DNA of 64,000 nucleotides from Lateolabrax maculatus. Its lineage: Eukaryota > Chordata > Actinopteri > Acropomatiformes > Lateolabracidae. The translations under genes were made by a program, and so were the position numbers. Shown in pieces: positions 48,861-59,245 of this stretch (positions within the stretch are counted from its first letter, which is position 1; each line of letters opens with the position of its first letter). The notes under the pieces were generated by a model. It made no database searches, was not told where the DNA came from, and saw only the letters and a program-made list of their open reading frames with translations. The stretch spans positions 4,957,501 through 5,021,500 of the forward strand of contig CM062216.1 of NCBI GenBank assembly GCA_031216445.1. Reading direction: 5' to 3'.

Positions 48861-50052
48861 CAAATTCAATTATCTATACCACTTAGAGGGTCGCTTGGGG
48901 AGCAGGAGTCAATCCCAGCTGACACTGGGACACCCTGGTGTGGTCATTTTTTATAATGTGCTGACATTTAAAACAAAAAGTTTACTACATGTGGACTTAC
49001 AAGTCAACATACATCACATATAGTCTTAGTTGTATGCAAATACAGACTAACATACTGTATATGAAAATAACCATATCAGTCACAGGTTGATGTAGTAACA
49101 TGGATTGTTGAACAACATGTTTTTTCCCTTTCAATCAATACATCATTAACAGTTATCAAATAAATGTGGAGTTGAAGTAAAAAGTGGTACGGCACTAAAT
49201 TAAATGTTATTTTCCACCACTGTGTGACACATTGTGGTTTTACGAGGGAGGGTTATATGTGTTGTAAAGTAAGTGTAAAATGTTGAACTATTCCTTTGAA
49301 TAATTAATCTCACTTACAGCACGCATAGGGGAGTCCAAAGATCAACAAAAAGGGCGAGGAAGCCTGTATAGCCTCTTGCTGAGGGTATTAGTGGCTGCTT
49401 AATGTGTCTTACATTGAAAAGCAGATATTTTGTAGTGTAGGAGATACATCAATCAGTGTCTTATACAACATTTGAGAGACTACCCCGCTGTTGGTTTTCA
49501 GGAGCTGGGAAAGAGCCGGGACAGGTAACTGGGAGAAGAGATTACAGAAGATATGGGAAGATACTTGAAACAATTAAAATAAATAAATAAATCTATAACT
49601 GAACCAGGGCATTTCAACTCCAAATACAATACAGAGTGCGTTTATCTCTGGTTGATATAGGATACTAAGTGCAATAAGTGTAATAAGTGTACTGAAGTTG
49701 TTTTTGCAAGTAAAGACTGCTTTTATTGTATCAAGATTCTGCCACTGAGTAATGCTATTGAGACCTCTTGTCAGAGTTTACCCCTGTTGTTAAATTGTGC
49801 TCTTTTTCCATATAAAATCTGTTTTTCCAAAATGTGGCAGTATATGTTTCAGAGGCAGATATCTCAAAATGAAAATATACTCATCATACTCTGCTTTCAA
49901 CATTACCAGACAGCAACTCAGATTTAACGATGACCAATTTATTTTTCAGGTTGCAATGACACAGTAACTGAATATAATGTCATTTACTTTTTATCCAAAT
50001 ATATAAAAATACATTTGTAAATACAAAATAAATTGGTAACATCTAGTAGAGC

Positions 50053-50550
50053 TCACTTGTAGCCATATGCACCATATCCACAGAAGGGTTGGACTGGCTC
50101 TGGGTTGATGATTTTAATGATCTTGACTCGTTCGGGATCCCAGACGCAATTCTCCTCCAAACCGCTCTTCACCATTCCACACCCGGGTGGCACCCAGGCC
50201 GTGTCATAGCCGAAGTTATGCCAGGTCTTCTGACGTGGGTGGCCCTGATAATTGATGGCGATCACTTTTCCCACGCTGACATTTACTTTAATGACGACCC
50301 TGTCAGACTCGGGGTGATCAATGGGATAGCGGCTAGCTTTCTGCAGGTCTCTGCTGAGGTAGACTCCACGGCCGAGCATCCCGTCTGCAGACTGGCGAAA
50401 ACCTGCGGCCCGGATGGCTTGAGCGGCCTTCCTGGTGGTGCCATGGTACATGACGTACGTTTTACCACTAACTGGTGCAGGGCCATCCAGTCGAACTACC
50501 CCTGCAGGCAGGTCAAAGTCATCTTCAGCCCAACGGAACTGCTGGTACAT
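50053..50550 (-). CDS. gig2: Gig2-like protein, copy 1 (PARP-fold ADP-ribosyltransferase candidate)
   Basis: A 165-residue protein of the Gig2 (grass-carp-reovirus-induced gene 2) type. The family is known as a fish/non-amniote group induced by virus and interferon, with similarity to PARP catalytic domains. Visible motifs are YVMYHGTT (His36), GMLGRGVYLSRDLQKASRY (Tyr64, with the GxG[IV]Y pattern of PARPs) and GLEENCVWDP (Glu133). Together they could form an H-Y-E triad. There is no signal peptide or membrane segment, so it is probably cytosolic or nuclear. The whole frame lies in one exon, which begins at 50566 after ctctttcctgcag; the ATG at 50550 is the first codon of the conserved MYQQFRWAEDDFDLP. 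A non-coding first exon and promoter lie at about 51.7 kb. An AATAAA lies downstream at 49943-49938 (minus). Catalytic activity is inferred, not shown. Confidence 0.85.
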   Translation of the reverse strand: MYQQFRWAEDDFDLPAGVVRLDGPAPVSGKTYVMYHGTTRKAAQAIRAAGFRQSADGMLGRGVYLSRDLQKASRYPIDHPESDRVVIKVNVSVGKVIAINYQGHPRQKTWHNFGYDTAWVPPGCGMVKSGLEENCVWDPERVKIIKIINPEPVQPFCGYGAYGYK

Positions 50551-50727
50551 GTTGGTGTCAGTATCACTGCAGGAAAGAGGATTAATGGTGTAAAGACTTC
50601 AGAAGGATTCCATGTGAAGAAACTAAACATCATTGCAAATATAACAAAAAAAGGAATAAAACCTCAAAAAATTAAGAAATGATTGACCAACACACTACAA
50701 TATTTAAGGAACCATTTTAGGTTCTGG

Positions 50728-50795
50728 ATGTGTTTAGCCTAGCTTAGCACAAAGACTGAAGAAGCAGGGGGAAACTGTTAGCCTAGCACAGAGGT
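50728..50795 (+). mobile_element. Foldback-family (family 3) fragment in gig2 copy 1 intron
   Basis: GTTTAGCCTAGCTTAGCACA followed by GGGGGAAACTGTTAGCCTAG. A matching fragment lies at about 59.40-59.45 kb in the copy 3 intron, so it predates the gene duplication. Confidence 0.6.
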
Positions 50796-51296
50796 TTATA
50801 TATTTAGTTGCAACGATTGCATTCTGTTACAAAGTATTCTTCCAGGAATGTTTGCTTGCAAGTATCTGATTTTCCAAGACAGTGCCTTGTTGGATGATGT
50901 CACATTGGTGATGATCGCACCTTCAAGTGATTACAAAAAAATGTATATGAATTTCAACTGAATTATGCAAACTGTGAATATTGTATTTCCTACTGTTTAC
51001 TATGTTCTTCATCATATTTGACGTCGTGTTTGTGTGCTAATTTTTGTTAATCAGCACCCAACATAAAGTGTTTTTCATCTAGAGCCACCATAAGGTTGGT
51101 ATGTCTGTTTTTTGGTGAAATGTCTACATTATTGTTCAGGAAATACCAAGCAGAAACACACCACCACCACAGAGCTGCTAGCCTGGCTGCAGACTGTTAG
51201 TCTTGTCATTCTAAGATACAGACAAAAATGCAGGTGGTGCTTTCAGTGAGTGTAAAAGTCATGACTGTCAGGTGAAATGGAGACTTTAAACCGTCC

Positions 51297-51385
51297 AGTC
51301 AAGTCAATTTTACTTATATAGCCCGATACCACAAATCCCAAATCTGCCTCAAGGGGCTTTACAATCTGTACAGCATATGACACGC
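51297..51385 (-). mobile_element. Teleost retroelement 3' tail, minus copy in gig2 copy 1 intron
   Basis: GTCAAGTCAATTTTACTTAT and GCCTCAAGGGGCTTTACAAT are the reverse complement of the tail seen at 47985-48078. No such tail was seen in the copy 3 intron, so it inserted after the duplication or was lost there. Confidence 0.65.
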
Positions 51386-51678
51386 TCCATGGAAAAAAAC
51401 AAGGAACCGTCCGTAGCAGACTGTTTTACCATAATGCTACCCCATGTTAGATTAGTCTTTATTCTGATGTGCATATATTTATAGACTTTTCTTCTAAACA
51501 GTGCTTTTTGGATTGTTCAACAGCCTTCCAACTCTTAACTTATTAAAATGTTGTCACTGTCTTGCTGTAGATTCTCACTGTGATTAAACACAGTTTAAAC
51601 AGGTGATCTTGTCACATAGATAAAATTTTCTGTTAAAAAACAATTTTTAGGGAAAAAACTAAGTGTGAGTTCACGTAC

Positions 51679-51702
51679 CTCTCTCCAGGTCCCTCTAAGG
51701 AT
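51679..51702 (-). other. gig2: gig2 copy 1 non-coding first exon (approximate 5' end)
   Basis: On the minus strand, GACCTGGAGAG is followed by the donor GTACGTGA. The same donor context recurs at the copy 3 promoter. There is no ATG between the TATA box and this donor, so the exon is 5'UTR. The 5' edge is only estimated at about 30 bases from the TATA box. Confidence 0.6.
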
Positions 51703-51727
51703 GTGTAGAATGTAAGATCACCCTGCT

Positions 51728-51800
51728 TTATATAAGCACCTTCAGGCTTTGGGAGGAAATTCCATAAATGTGCGTTCACCTTTTTGCTTTCGTTTCACTG
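51728..51800 (-). promoter_or_regulatory. gig2 copy 1 promoter: TATA box plus ISRE-like site
   Basis: On the minus strand TTATATAA lies at 51735-51728. About 50 bases upstream, CAGTGAAACGAAAGC (51800-51786) contains the IRF core AANNGAAA. Between them, TGGAATTTCC (around 51771-51762) is one base from a kappaB consensus. The block is conserved base by base with the copy 3 promoter. Interferon/virus induction is inferred from the known behaviour of Gig2 genes. Confidence 0.7.
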
Positions 51801-52074
51801 CATGAAATGTTTTATGAGTTTTGTTTTCATATTTGGGTGTGTGCAGTGACGTGACAGAGGTGTGTCTGCCCTGCCAGCCAGCAGCGCAGTGACAAGGTAT
51901 GCGACCTTATCTGCAGATGTGAGCATAAGACTTTCCAGGCCTCCCCTTCTGGGGCTCAAATGTAAGTTTTTACTGTTGGGTGCCTGCAAGAAAGAAGAAA
52001 AAACATTAAGGGATCTTCATCCAGGCACGGATGGATTATGAGACAACGGCCCCCTGGACACAGACAAGACCGAA

Positions 52075-52320
52075 AGAGACACAAAACAACTACAAACTTT
52101 CTGTAGTCATTCTGTGGTCTGGTCGGTTCTATTTGTTTTGTGTCTCTTTGTAGTTGTTTTTTGTATTTCTTTCTAGTTGTTTTGTCATCTCTGTGTTTTT
52201 GCATGACTTTTTCATTGTTTCTTGTTGGGGTTTTTTCTCTCTGTAGTAATTTTACGTCTCTGTGTGGTCATTTTGCATCTCTTAGTAGTCGTTTTGTGTC
52301 TCTTTTCCAACCAGAAGTGT
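52075..52320. repeat. Degenerate tandem repeat, about 20-bp unit (TTTTGTGTCTCTTTGTAGTT)
   Basis: Units such as TTTGTGTCTCTTTGTAGTTG recur with variation. The first about 20 bp are inverted relative to the rest. Frames across it are spurious. Confidence 0.7.
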
Positions 52321-53284
52321 AAACAGTCACTTCAAACAGGAGCTCTGGCCGAAGGGCCCCCTTGCCAAGAAGAATACAATATTGAAAGGAATATAATGTG
52401 TAATTGTTCGTAAACACATTTGTTAAAATAGTTGTTAATCACAGTCTTGTCAAATTGAAAAATACAGGAATTTTCCTTTAAGGGGGTCCAGGTGATGAAG
52501 ATGAGGAAGGACCAGGAGCAGATTTAGAAGAGGAGAAAAAACATAATCTGTGCCACTCCTGTATTGCAGAGTTTACCTGCCAACGTGTCCCAGCAGTTAA
52601 TTACTTTACTGTAAACGTTGTCATTGTGTTTGAATAAGGAATAAATGTCATTTTACCTGCCCAACGACTACAAAGGGTGCAGCTGAAACCAACAGCAGCT
52701 GAAGATCTGAAGATAACTCGAGGTGTCAGATTATCAAAGAATAATGTGCAGCCTCCAGCCAATCAGAATTAAATATAAACTAATATAATCAAGAATGTTA
52801 TCACCACAGTGAGTTAGGGACACACTGTGTCACACCAACTCTCACCTGCCTGTTCTGAACTGTTTGCTGTACAGGTGAAGCCCTGAGATCCACACGGGAA
52901 GCCAATTCACCTGTGGCAAACTTTAATAAACTGAGAAGCAGACAGGCTGCATGTGGACTGACCTATTTACTCTAATTTGATTGTGAATGCCCAGTAAGAC
53001 TGGTTTCTTCCATAGTCCAAATGATTTCTCTGAATTACAGCCTGACCAATAATAATGTCAGCTGCTGTTAGCTTATAACAGTATATTGGCATCAGCACAT
53101 TTGCCAGCTGGTAAGTAACAAGTAATTGTAGTGCACGAATGCCGAGCATCGTTTTCAGGGAGCACCGACAAGTTAATGTTTCTCTTTTGTATGTTTGATG
53201 GATATTATGACATGCAGTACAGCACCTGTACAGGAACAGGGAGAGTTGAGTAGTTGATTTTTCTATTCTGTTGTATAATCATGA

Positions 53285-53520
53285 CGCATAAATGCCAAAC
53301 AGTTGATGGTTTTGGCTTATCGAGTGTGCTATTTCTGTTGTTTTTATCTGTCTTGCATTACAGTAAATTTTATATTTGGACCGTTTAACGGGTAAAACAA
53401 GACATTTCATGACAACACCTTGGCCTCTACTGTAGCACACTGACATTTCTCCCCTTTTCCCGGTGTTTCATAGACCACACGATTAATCAAGAAAGTGATC
53501 ATCAGATTTATCAACAATAA
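53285..53520. repeat. AT-rich interspersed repeat (family 4)
   Basis: GCCAAACAGTTGATGGTTTT, GACCGTTTAACGGGTAAAAC and ATAGACCACACGATTAATCA appear in the usual order. Confidence 0.55.
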
Positions 53521-53768
53521 TAATAAAGAATATTCAGATTTCACATATCTCCAACGTAATCATATGTGTGATATTGGCTATTGTCCCTTTTTTCATGTTT
53601 AAAATTACACACAACATGTGTCCAGACTTATATATGATGTTCTGTATACAGAGATCTATGTAACCAAAGCTGAATTACCGTACATAAATAATGACAACAT
53701 GTGAACATATGAATTAATAATAAATGTATGTAAAATCATTTTAATAGGGTACATTCATACCTGTGGAT

Positions 53769-54347
53769 AGTGGTGGAAGAAGTACTCAAGTCTTTTACTT
53801 AAGTAGAAGTAGTAATACCACAGTGTAGAAATACAAGTAAAAGTCCTGCATTCACAACTTAACTTGACTAAAACATACAAAAAGTAAAAGTATTAGCATC
53901 AAAATATATTTAGTAGTACCAAGAGTGAAAATACTCCTTATGCAGAATGGCCTATTTCAGAATCATATATTATATTATCAGATTAATGTGTTCGTCACTT
54001 TAATGTTGCAGCTGGTAAATGTGGAGCTCATTTTAATGACTTTATATCCTGCTGGGTAGCTTGTGAATTCCTCCCCTGTGATCAGTAAAGTCTTATCTTA
54101 ATCTACAATAATACATCATTATGATTTATTTGTATTTATAATATTTTTTAAATATTTTGTATTATTCATTTGACTCCACACCGTAACTAGTGACTATAAT
54201 AAATAAATAAATGTAGTGAAGTATAAAGTACAATATTTCCTTCTGAGATGTGGTGGAGTAGAAGTAGAAAGTAGCAGAAAGTGGAAATACACAAACCAAG
54301 TGAAATTAACTCAAAACTGTACTTAACTACAGTACTTTCCACTACTG
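53769..54347 (+). mobile_element. hAT-like short element (family 2), copy c
   Basis: Starts AGTGGTGGAAGAAGTACTCA and ends AGTACTTTCCACTACT, which are inverted ends. It is flanked by CCTGTGGA and CCTGTGTC, a degraded 8-bp duplication typical of hAT elements. There is no coding capacity. Confidence 0.7.
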
Positions 54348-55529
54348 CCTGTGTCAGATTAACACCATCCGTTCTTCATTAATTCAGCTCCTGTTTGTTG
54401 TGAGGCGGCAGTGTTAACCATGGAGCCATTGCGCCACCTGGACATGACAACAAGTATTACACACCTCCATGTACACAAACATAGGATCTCTGCAGGATTA
54501 TGTTTGCATACTCTACAATAACGATGCACATTCATATCATGTGGTTATTTTTTATAATAGGCTGACATTTAAAACAAGATTTACTACATAATTATATGGA
54601 CTTCCATGTCACATATGTCACATACAGTATAGTCCCAGCTGTTTTCAAATACATACTAACATACTGTATATGAGAATTAAACCATATCAGTCATATATGG
54701 TGACATATACAACAATCAGTATATACAGTACAGTGTCTGTTGCTTATATGAACAGATTTGCTAATAAACAGTATATGGTAATCATTATGATGGCTCTTTT
54801 CTTATATATATTGATGATCCTACATACGTTGTATATGGGAGCATATGTGGTCATACATAGCCTTTGGCTCCACTAATCCATTGGTGTAAACCTCCTTCTA
54901 GCTACATGCGATGGTTGAGTTCAGACCGGACAGTTTATTTGCCGTCTGAAGCTCACGTTTCTTTGTACCGTTAGGATCTGAACCTGTAGTGGGCGAGCTG
55001 AAGTATGACAAGAGGCTGAGAGGTAGATGAGGAAGGACTCCAGAGTCACAGTGCACAACAATTTGGATTTTTCTTGGCATTTCTTTGAACTGCAGATGTG
55101 ATGAATTAAAAGATTTACTTTCAGGTCAGTTTCTATTTTGATGCATATTTAAAAACTCTCAATCGTCTCCGTTGTCTTCAAAATGAATGTATTTAATAAA
55201 TTACTCGCCAGGAAGCAAGACTCTACACAACAGTGGGTTACCTAGGTTTTCATATCCCAAACAAAGTCTCTTAAGCCTTGTGACAAGACAGTTTGGATCC
55301 ACTCTCACTAGTTTGGCAGATTAGGTGAAAGACCAGGGTCAGCAAACCATGAAAATGCAGAGACATTTCACAACATTTTGACAAAACTCTCATGATGTCT
55401 GTGCGGCAAATCCAGCCAGCAGTTGGTTAGCCTAGCTTAGCATAAAGACTAGAAACGGGGGAAACACCCACTTAGTTCACCTTTTTATCAACATATAATA
55501 TAATATACAATATAACCAGAAAAACATCC

Positions 55530-56039
55530 CTATGCACCACATCCCAGGAAAGATGTGGTGCAGAGGATGAATGGCTGTGGGTTGATGATTTTAATGATCT
55601 TGACTCGTTTGGGATCCCAGACGCAATCCTCCTCCAAACCGCTCTTCGCCATTCCACACCCGGGTGGCACCCAGGCCGTGTCGAACACCTCACCGTATCT
55701 GGAGTCATGCCAGGTCTTCTGACGTGGGTGGCCCTGATAATTGATGGCGATCACTTTTCCCACGCTGACGTTTACTTTAATGACGACCCTGTCAGACTCG
55801 GGGTGACCAATGGGATAGCGGCTAGCTTTCTGCAGGTCTCTGCTGAGGTAGACTCCGCGGCCGAGCATCCCGTCTGCAGACTGGTGAAAACCTGTGGCCC
55901 GGATGGCTTGAGCGGCCTTCCTGGTGGTGCCATGGTACATGACGTACCTTTTACCACTAACTGGTGCAGAACCACCCAGTCGAAACACCCCTGCAGGCAG
56001 GTCAAAGTCATCTTCAGCCCAACGGAACTGCTGGTACAT
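55530..56039 (-). CDS. gig2: Gig2-like protein, copy 2 (altered C-terminus, possibly decaying)
   Basis: A 169-residue paralogue of the copies on either side. It keeps MYHGTT, GMLGRGVYLSRDLQKASRY and GLEEDCVWDP, so the putative H-Y-E triad is intact. Two differences stand out: a net gain of four residues after TWHD (SRYGEVF in place of FGY), and a different tail, FILCTTSFLGCGA, in place of VQPFCGYGAYGYK. The splice acceptor at 56056 and the short leader before the ATG match the other copies. Paralogous intron sequence stops near 56.13 kb, however, and no matching TATA/ISRE promoter was found in this window. It could be expressed from an unrelated promoter, spliced to a distant first exon, or be an early pseudogene. 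Confidence 0.7.
   Translation of the reverse strand: MYQQFRWAEDDFDLPAGVFRLGGSAPVSGKRYVMYHGTTRKAAQAIRATGFHQSADGMLGRGVYLSRDLQKASRYPIGHPESDRVVIKVNVSVGKVIAINYQGHPRQKTWHDSRYGEVFDTAWVPPGCGMAKSGLEEDCVWDPKRVKIIKIINPQPFILCTTSFLGCGA
55534..55561. repeat. Inverted repeat within gig2 copy 2 C-terminal codons
   Basis: GCACCACATC and GATGTGGTGC are perfect 10-bp arms around an 8-base loop. They fall exactly where the copy 2 protein departs from copies 1 and 3. Confidence 0.9.
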
Positions 56040-56055
56040 GTTGGTGTCAGTATCA

Positions 56056-58584
56056 CTGCAGGAAAGAGGATTAATGGTGTAAAGACTTCAGAAGGATTCC
56101 ATGTGAAGAAACTAAACATCATTGCAAATATAACGAAAAACTATGTTCAGCAGATGTCACAGAGACACACACACACAGTGGACGAGCTGAGTAAGTGACT
56201 GAGGCTGTGTGGACAGGAGTGTGGGTGTCCTCTGTGCTCTGACTGCTGCGCGAGGTTACTGTCAGACTGTCGCTTTTGACAAAAAAAGTCGCCAGATTTA
56301 GCGAGAAAGTTGCCAATTTGGCAACACTCCATCTCGCTATGGTTCGCCACACATATATTTATAGATTGATCTGTTCAATGGATAGCTTCAAAGTTTTCCA
56401 TCCCTGACCTCATTAAAAATGCCTTTTTCTGATGTTTCATAGATCAAAGGGTTAATTGTCAGATTTATCAATAACAAAAAGAGTCCTTGGATTTTCTTTG
56501 CATTTCTTGAAGTACTGTAGACGTGTGTGGTGTAAGATCTACAAAATAGACTAACATTAACATTAAAATCCAAATCAAATATATTGATGGGAATTATGTG
56601 AGAAAATTGACTTCAATCATATATTGTATGAAGTTTTAAATATTTTGGAAAATATGTTTATTCACTTATTGTTTGATTGATACAACCCACATGATGTCTG
56701 TTTGGTAAATATGAAGCTACAGTTAGCACCTGATTAGCTTAGCTTAGCACACACACAGATAACAAAGGAAAACATCTAGCCTGGCTCTGTCCAAAGGTAA
56801 TGTGGTACACCCCAAAATTGTGCAGTCATTTTGTGTTTATTTAATTTAATTAGTTCGACAGTCATTTTTTTGATTTCCAGGGTCTAATAATTAATAAATA
56901 CCCTAATCACCCCTAATAATGGAGGTGCTAACCATGTTATTGTATATATATATATATATATGCATATATGGTAAAGAGAAATGGTAATAGGAGCAGCACA
57001 CAGGTGGAACGTTTGCCTCCGGATTAGTCGCACCCGGGTCAGTTTAGTCCAGATACAATCTGGATGACGACCTGGCCACTACGCTTCTTCATTGTTGCTG
57101 AACTTTATCTGTATTTTACAGGTTAGTAACTTGTGAAAATTTCCAATAGCCAATTGTAAAGCCTAGCTTTATGTGGACGGGTGTTGTGGGGATATTGTGA
57201 TATTGTTTGAGTATTTTTGTCGAACTTTAAAAAAAAACTTTGAAATTCCGTTACGAGGTACGACGGCAGGTGCAAACAGCCGGTGTGGGCTTGTGTTACC
57301 TGAACGCTGTCTTACAGACAGGTTTCTATGTTTCAACATGTGCACTGTACAGAGTTTTATTTGGGTTTATTTGGGCTCTTACACATAAAATTGTTAAAGG
57401 AAAAGTGAGATATTGGTTAAATACTTGTACTTGTACGTAATGTATACGGTTCAAAGGGTAAAATAGAACTAGCTTAATGGCTTTACTGTGAAAATGTTTG
57501 TATTTCTCTGTGAGTGATAGTTATCTCCAAATTAAGTGTACAGATCCAGAATCATTGCAGATTAGACCCTGCTTGCTTTAGATACAGTCCCATATTGCTG
57601 TAACTTGCACTATACCAGTATAGTAGCCCTGAGTCACTTATATACAGGTGATGGTGTGTACTGAGGGATAGGAAACTGTAGGAAGTACGTCAGAAATGTG
57701 AAGTAACTACAGATTACACATTATGAAATATTATGAAATAATGAGATTTATGAATATGTGATACACTTAAACCGCAGTTATGGACTGAAACGGAAACTAA
57801 CACAGGGAAATGCTATGTTTTGAGGATTTTACTTTGATTTAAAGAAACGCAATCTGGATGATGACCTAGCCACTCCGCTTCTTCATTGTTGCTGAACTTT
57901 ATCTGTATTTTACAGAATTTCTTTATTGTTGCTGTGGTACCAATCCTGGGACCTGTAACAGTAACAAAATCAGCCAACCAGCACCCATAAAGCTCACTAA
58001 TCAACAATAGCATACTATATCTCCTTTGTTTAGTCCGTATAAAAAAGTATTCAGGTGGTGTACTTCAGTAAAATCAGCCATGCACACAGTAAAAATTCTC
58101 TATTACAAGTTTAGTCCTGCATTGAAAATATATTATTAGCAAATGTGCTTCAAGTATAACGATGATAAATGCAGGAAAACTACCCGTTTGTGGCAAACTG
58201 TTACATTATTGGGTTATTATTGGATTTGTATTCCTACTGCATTAATGTTTGGTGATCCTCCTGGTGGGGACGTCTGATAACTCCACTGGAACCTGTTGTA
58301 AAGCTGCTTCCAATGGAACTCTTCTATCTGCTGTCTATACAGTGGCAGCGGTGGTTACCCTTTTTCCACATAAAATCTTATTCTAAGATGATGTTATCTC
58401 TGTTACCCTGAGAAATCAAACTGTTATCTGGATAAAATAAATAATAGGGACTATTTTTTTTGTTATAAAGTAGTTCCCATGAAAACTGCTGTTAGTGACT
58501 CCTGTGAATCCAGAGCTAAGGGGGGATTTGTTCAGAAAGGAAAGTGTCTTTTCCTCTAAATGTCGTAGCAGATGTTTCCGAAGA
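56056..58584. other. Sequence between gig2 copies 2 and 3
   Basis: The first about 75 bp match the gig2 intron; then the paralogy ends. The rest holds repeat fragments (56.14-56.34, 56.65-56.81, 57.84-58.05 kb) and an (AT)n tract near 56.95 kb. No promoter like those of copies 1 and 3 was found. Confidence 0.65.
56650..56812 (+). mobile_element. Foldback-family (family 3) fragment
   Basis: Contains GGTAAATATGAAGCTACAG, GATTAGCTTAGCTTAGCACA and CTAGCCTGGCTCTGTCCAAA in family order. Related pieces lie at about 55.41-55.47, 57.98-58.04 and 49.21-49.31 kb. Confidence 0.6.
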
Positions 58585-58747
58585 GGATATCTCAAAATGA
58601 AAATATACTCATCACACCATGGCAACTCAGATTTAACAATGACCAATTTATTTTCCAGGTTATAAAATATTATGTTGTTTACTTTTTATCCAAATATATA
58701 AAAATACATTTGAACCAACAAAATAAATTGTTCACAGTTCATAGAGC

Positions 58748-59245
58748 TCACTTGTAGCCATATGCACCATATCCACAGAAGGGTTGGACTGGCTGTGGGT
58801 TGATGATTTTAATGATCTGGATTTGTTTGGGATCCCAGACGCAATTCTCCTCCAAACCGCTCGGCACCATTCCACAATCGGGTGGCACCCAGGCCGTGTC
58901 ATAGCCGAAGTCATGCCAGGTCTTCTGACGTGGGTGGCCCTGATAATTGATGGCGATCACGTTCCCCACGCTGACCTTTACTTTAATGACGACCCTGTCA
59001 GACTCGGGGTGACCAATGGGATAGCGGCTAGCTTTCTGCAGGTCTCTGCTGAGGTAGACTCCACGGCCGAGCATCCCGTCTGCAGACTGGTGAAAACCTG
59101 CGGCCCGGATGGCTTGAGCGGCCTTTCTGGTGGTGCCATGGTACATGACGTACCTTCTACCACTAACTGGTGCAGGGCTATCCAGTCGAAACACCCCTGC
59201 AGGCAGGTCAAAGTCATCTTCAGCCCAACGGAACTGCTGGTACAT
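58748..59245 (-). CDS. gig2: Gig2-like protein, copy 3 (PARP-fold ADP-ribosyltransferase candidate)
   Basis: A 165-residue protein, nearly the same as copy 1, with the same ends (MYQQFRWAEDDFDLP and FCGYGAYGYK). His36 (MYHGTT), Tyr64 (GRGVY) and Glu133 (LEENCVWDP) are all kept. Differences from copy 1 are scattered substitutions (for example VSVGN for VSVGK, and DPKQIQ for DPERVK), with no frame break. The exon starts at 59261 after tttcctgcag. An AATAAA lies at 58652-58647 (minus). The intron to the non-coding first exon is about 2.6 kb, against 1.1 kb in copy 1, because of different repeat content. The promoter at about 61.9 kb has the best ISRE of the locus. Confidence 0.85.
   Translation of the reverse strand: MYQQFRWAEDDFDLPAGVFRLDSPAPVSGRRYVMYHGTTRKAAQAIRAAGFHQSADGMLGRGVYLSRDLQKASRYPIGHPESDRVVIKVKVSVGNVIAINYQGHPRQKTWHDFGYDTAWVPPDCGMVPSGLEENCVWDPKQIQIIKIINPQPVQPFCGYGAYGYK

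Larger units (their letters stand above)
46513..49859. other. Intergenic sequence between xylt1 and the gig2 array
   Basis: AT-rich, with a (CA)n at 47.45 kb, interspersed-repeat fragments at 47.98-48.08, 48.69-48.95 and 49.21-49.31 kb, and no recognised gene. Confidence 0.7.
49860..52010 (-). repeat. Segmental duplicon, gig2 copy 1 unit
   Basis: The unit runs from the 3' flank (ATATCTCAAAATGAAAATAT near 49860) through exon, intron, promoter and GTGCCTGCAAGA near 51980. The same landmarks, in the same order, occur around copy 3 (about 58.58-62.2 kb). The intron repeats and the promoter are part of the unit, so whole genes were duplicated rather than a retrocopy. Confidence 0.75.
52011..55529. 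other. Intergenic sequence between gig2 copies 1 and 2
   Basis: Contains a degenerate tandem repeat (52.08-52.32 kb), an AT-rich repeat (53.28-53.52 kb), an hAT-like element (53.77-54.35 kb) and TATA/CATA-rich sequence (54.53-54.86 kb). No gene was recognised. Confidence 0.7.

Noticed and set aside
50089..50682. 197-codon plus-strand frame (and its counterparts at 55707-56198 and 58784-59362)
   Set aside because: These are antisense shadows of the gig2 coding exons, recurring only because the genes are duplicated. The sense frames carry the PARP-like motifs.
56140..56352. 77-codon minus-strand frame upstream of gig2 copy 2, considered as an N-terminal exon
   Set aside because: Its frame is not joined to copy 2 by splice sites, and the sequence (GTCGCCAGATTTAGCGAGAA type) resembles an interspersed repeat.
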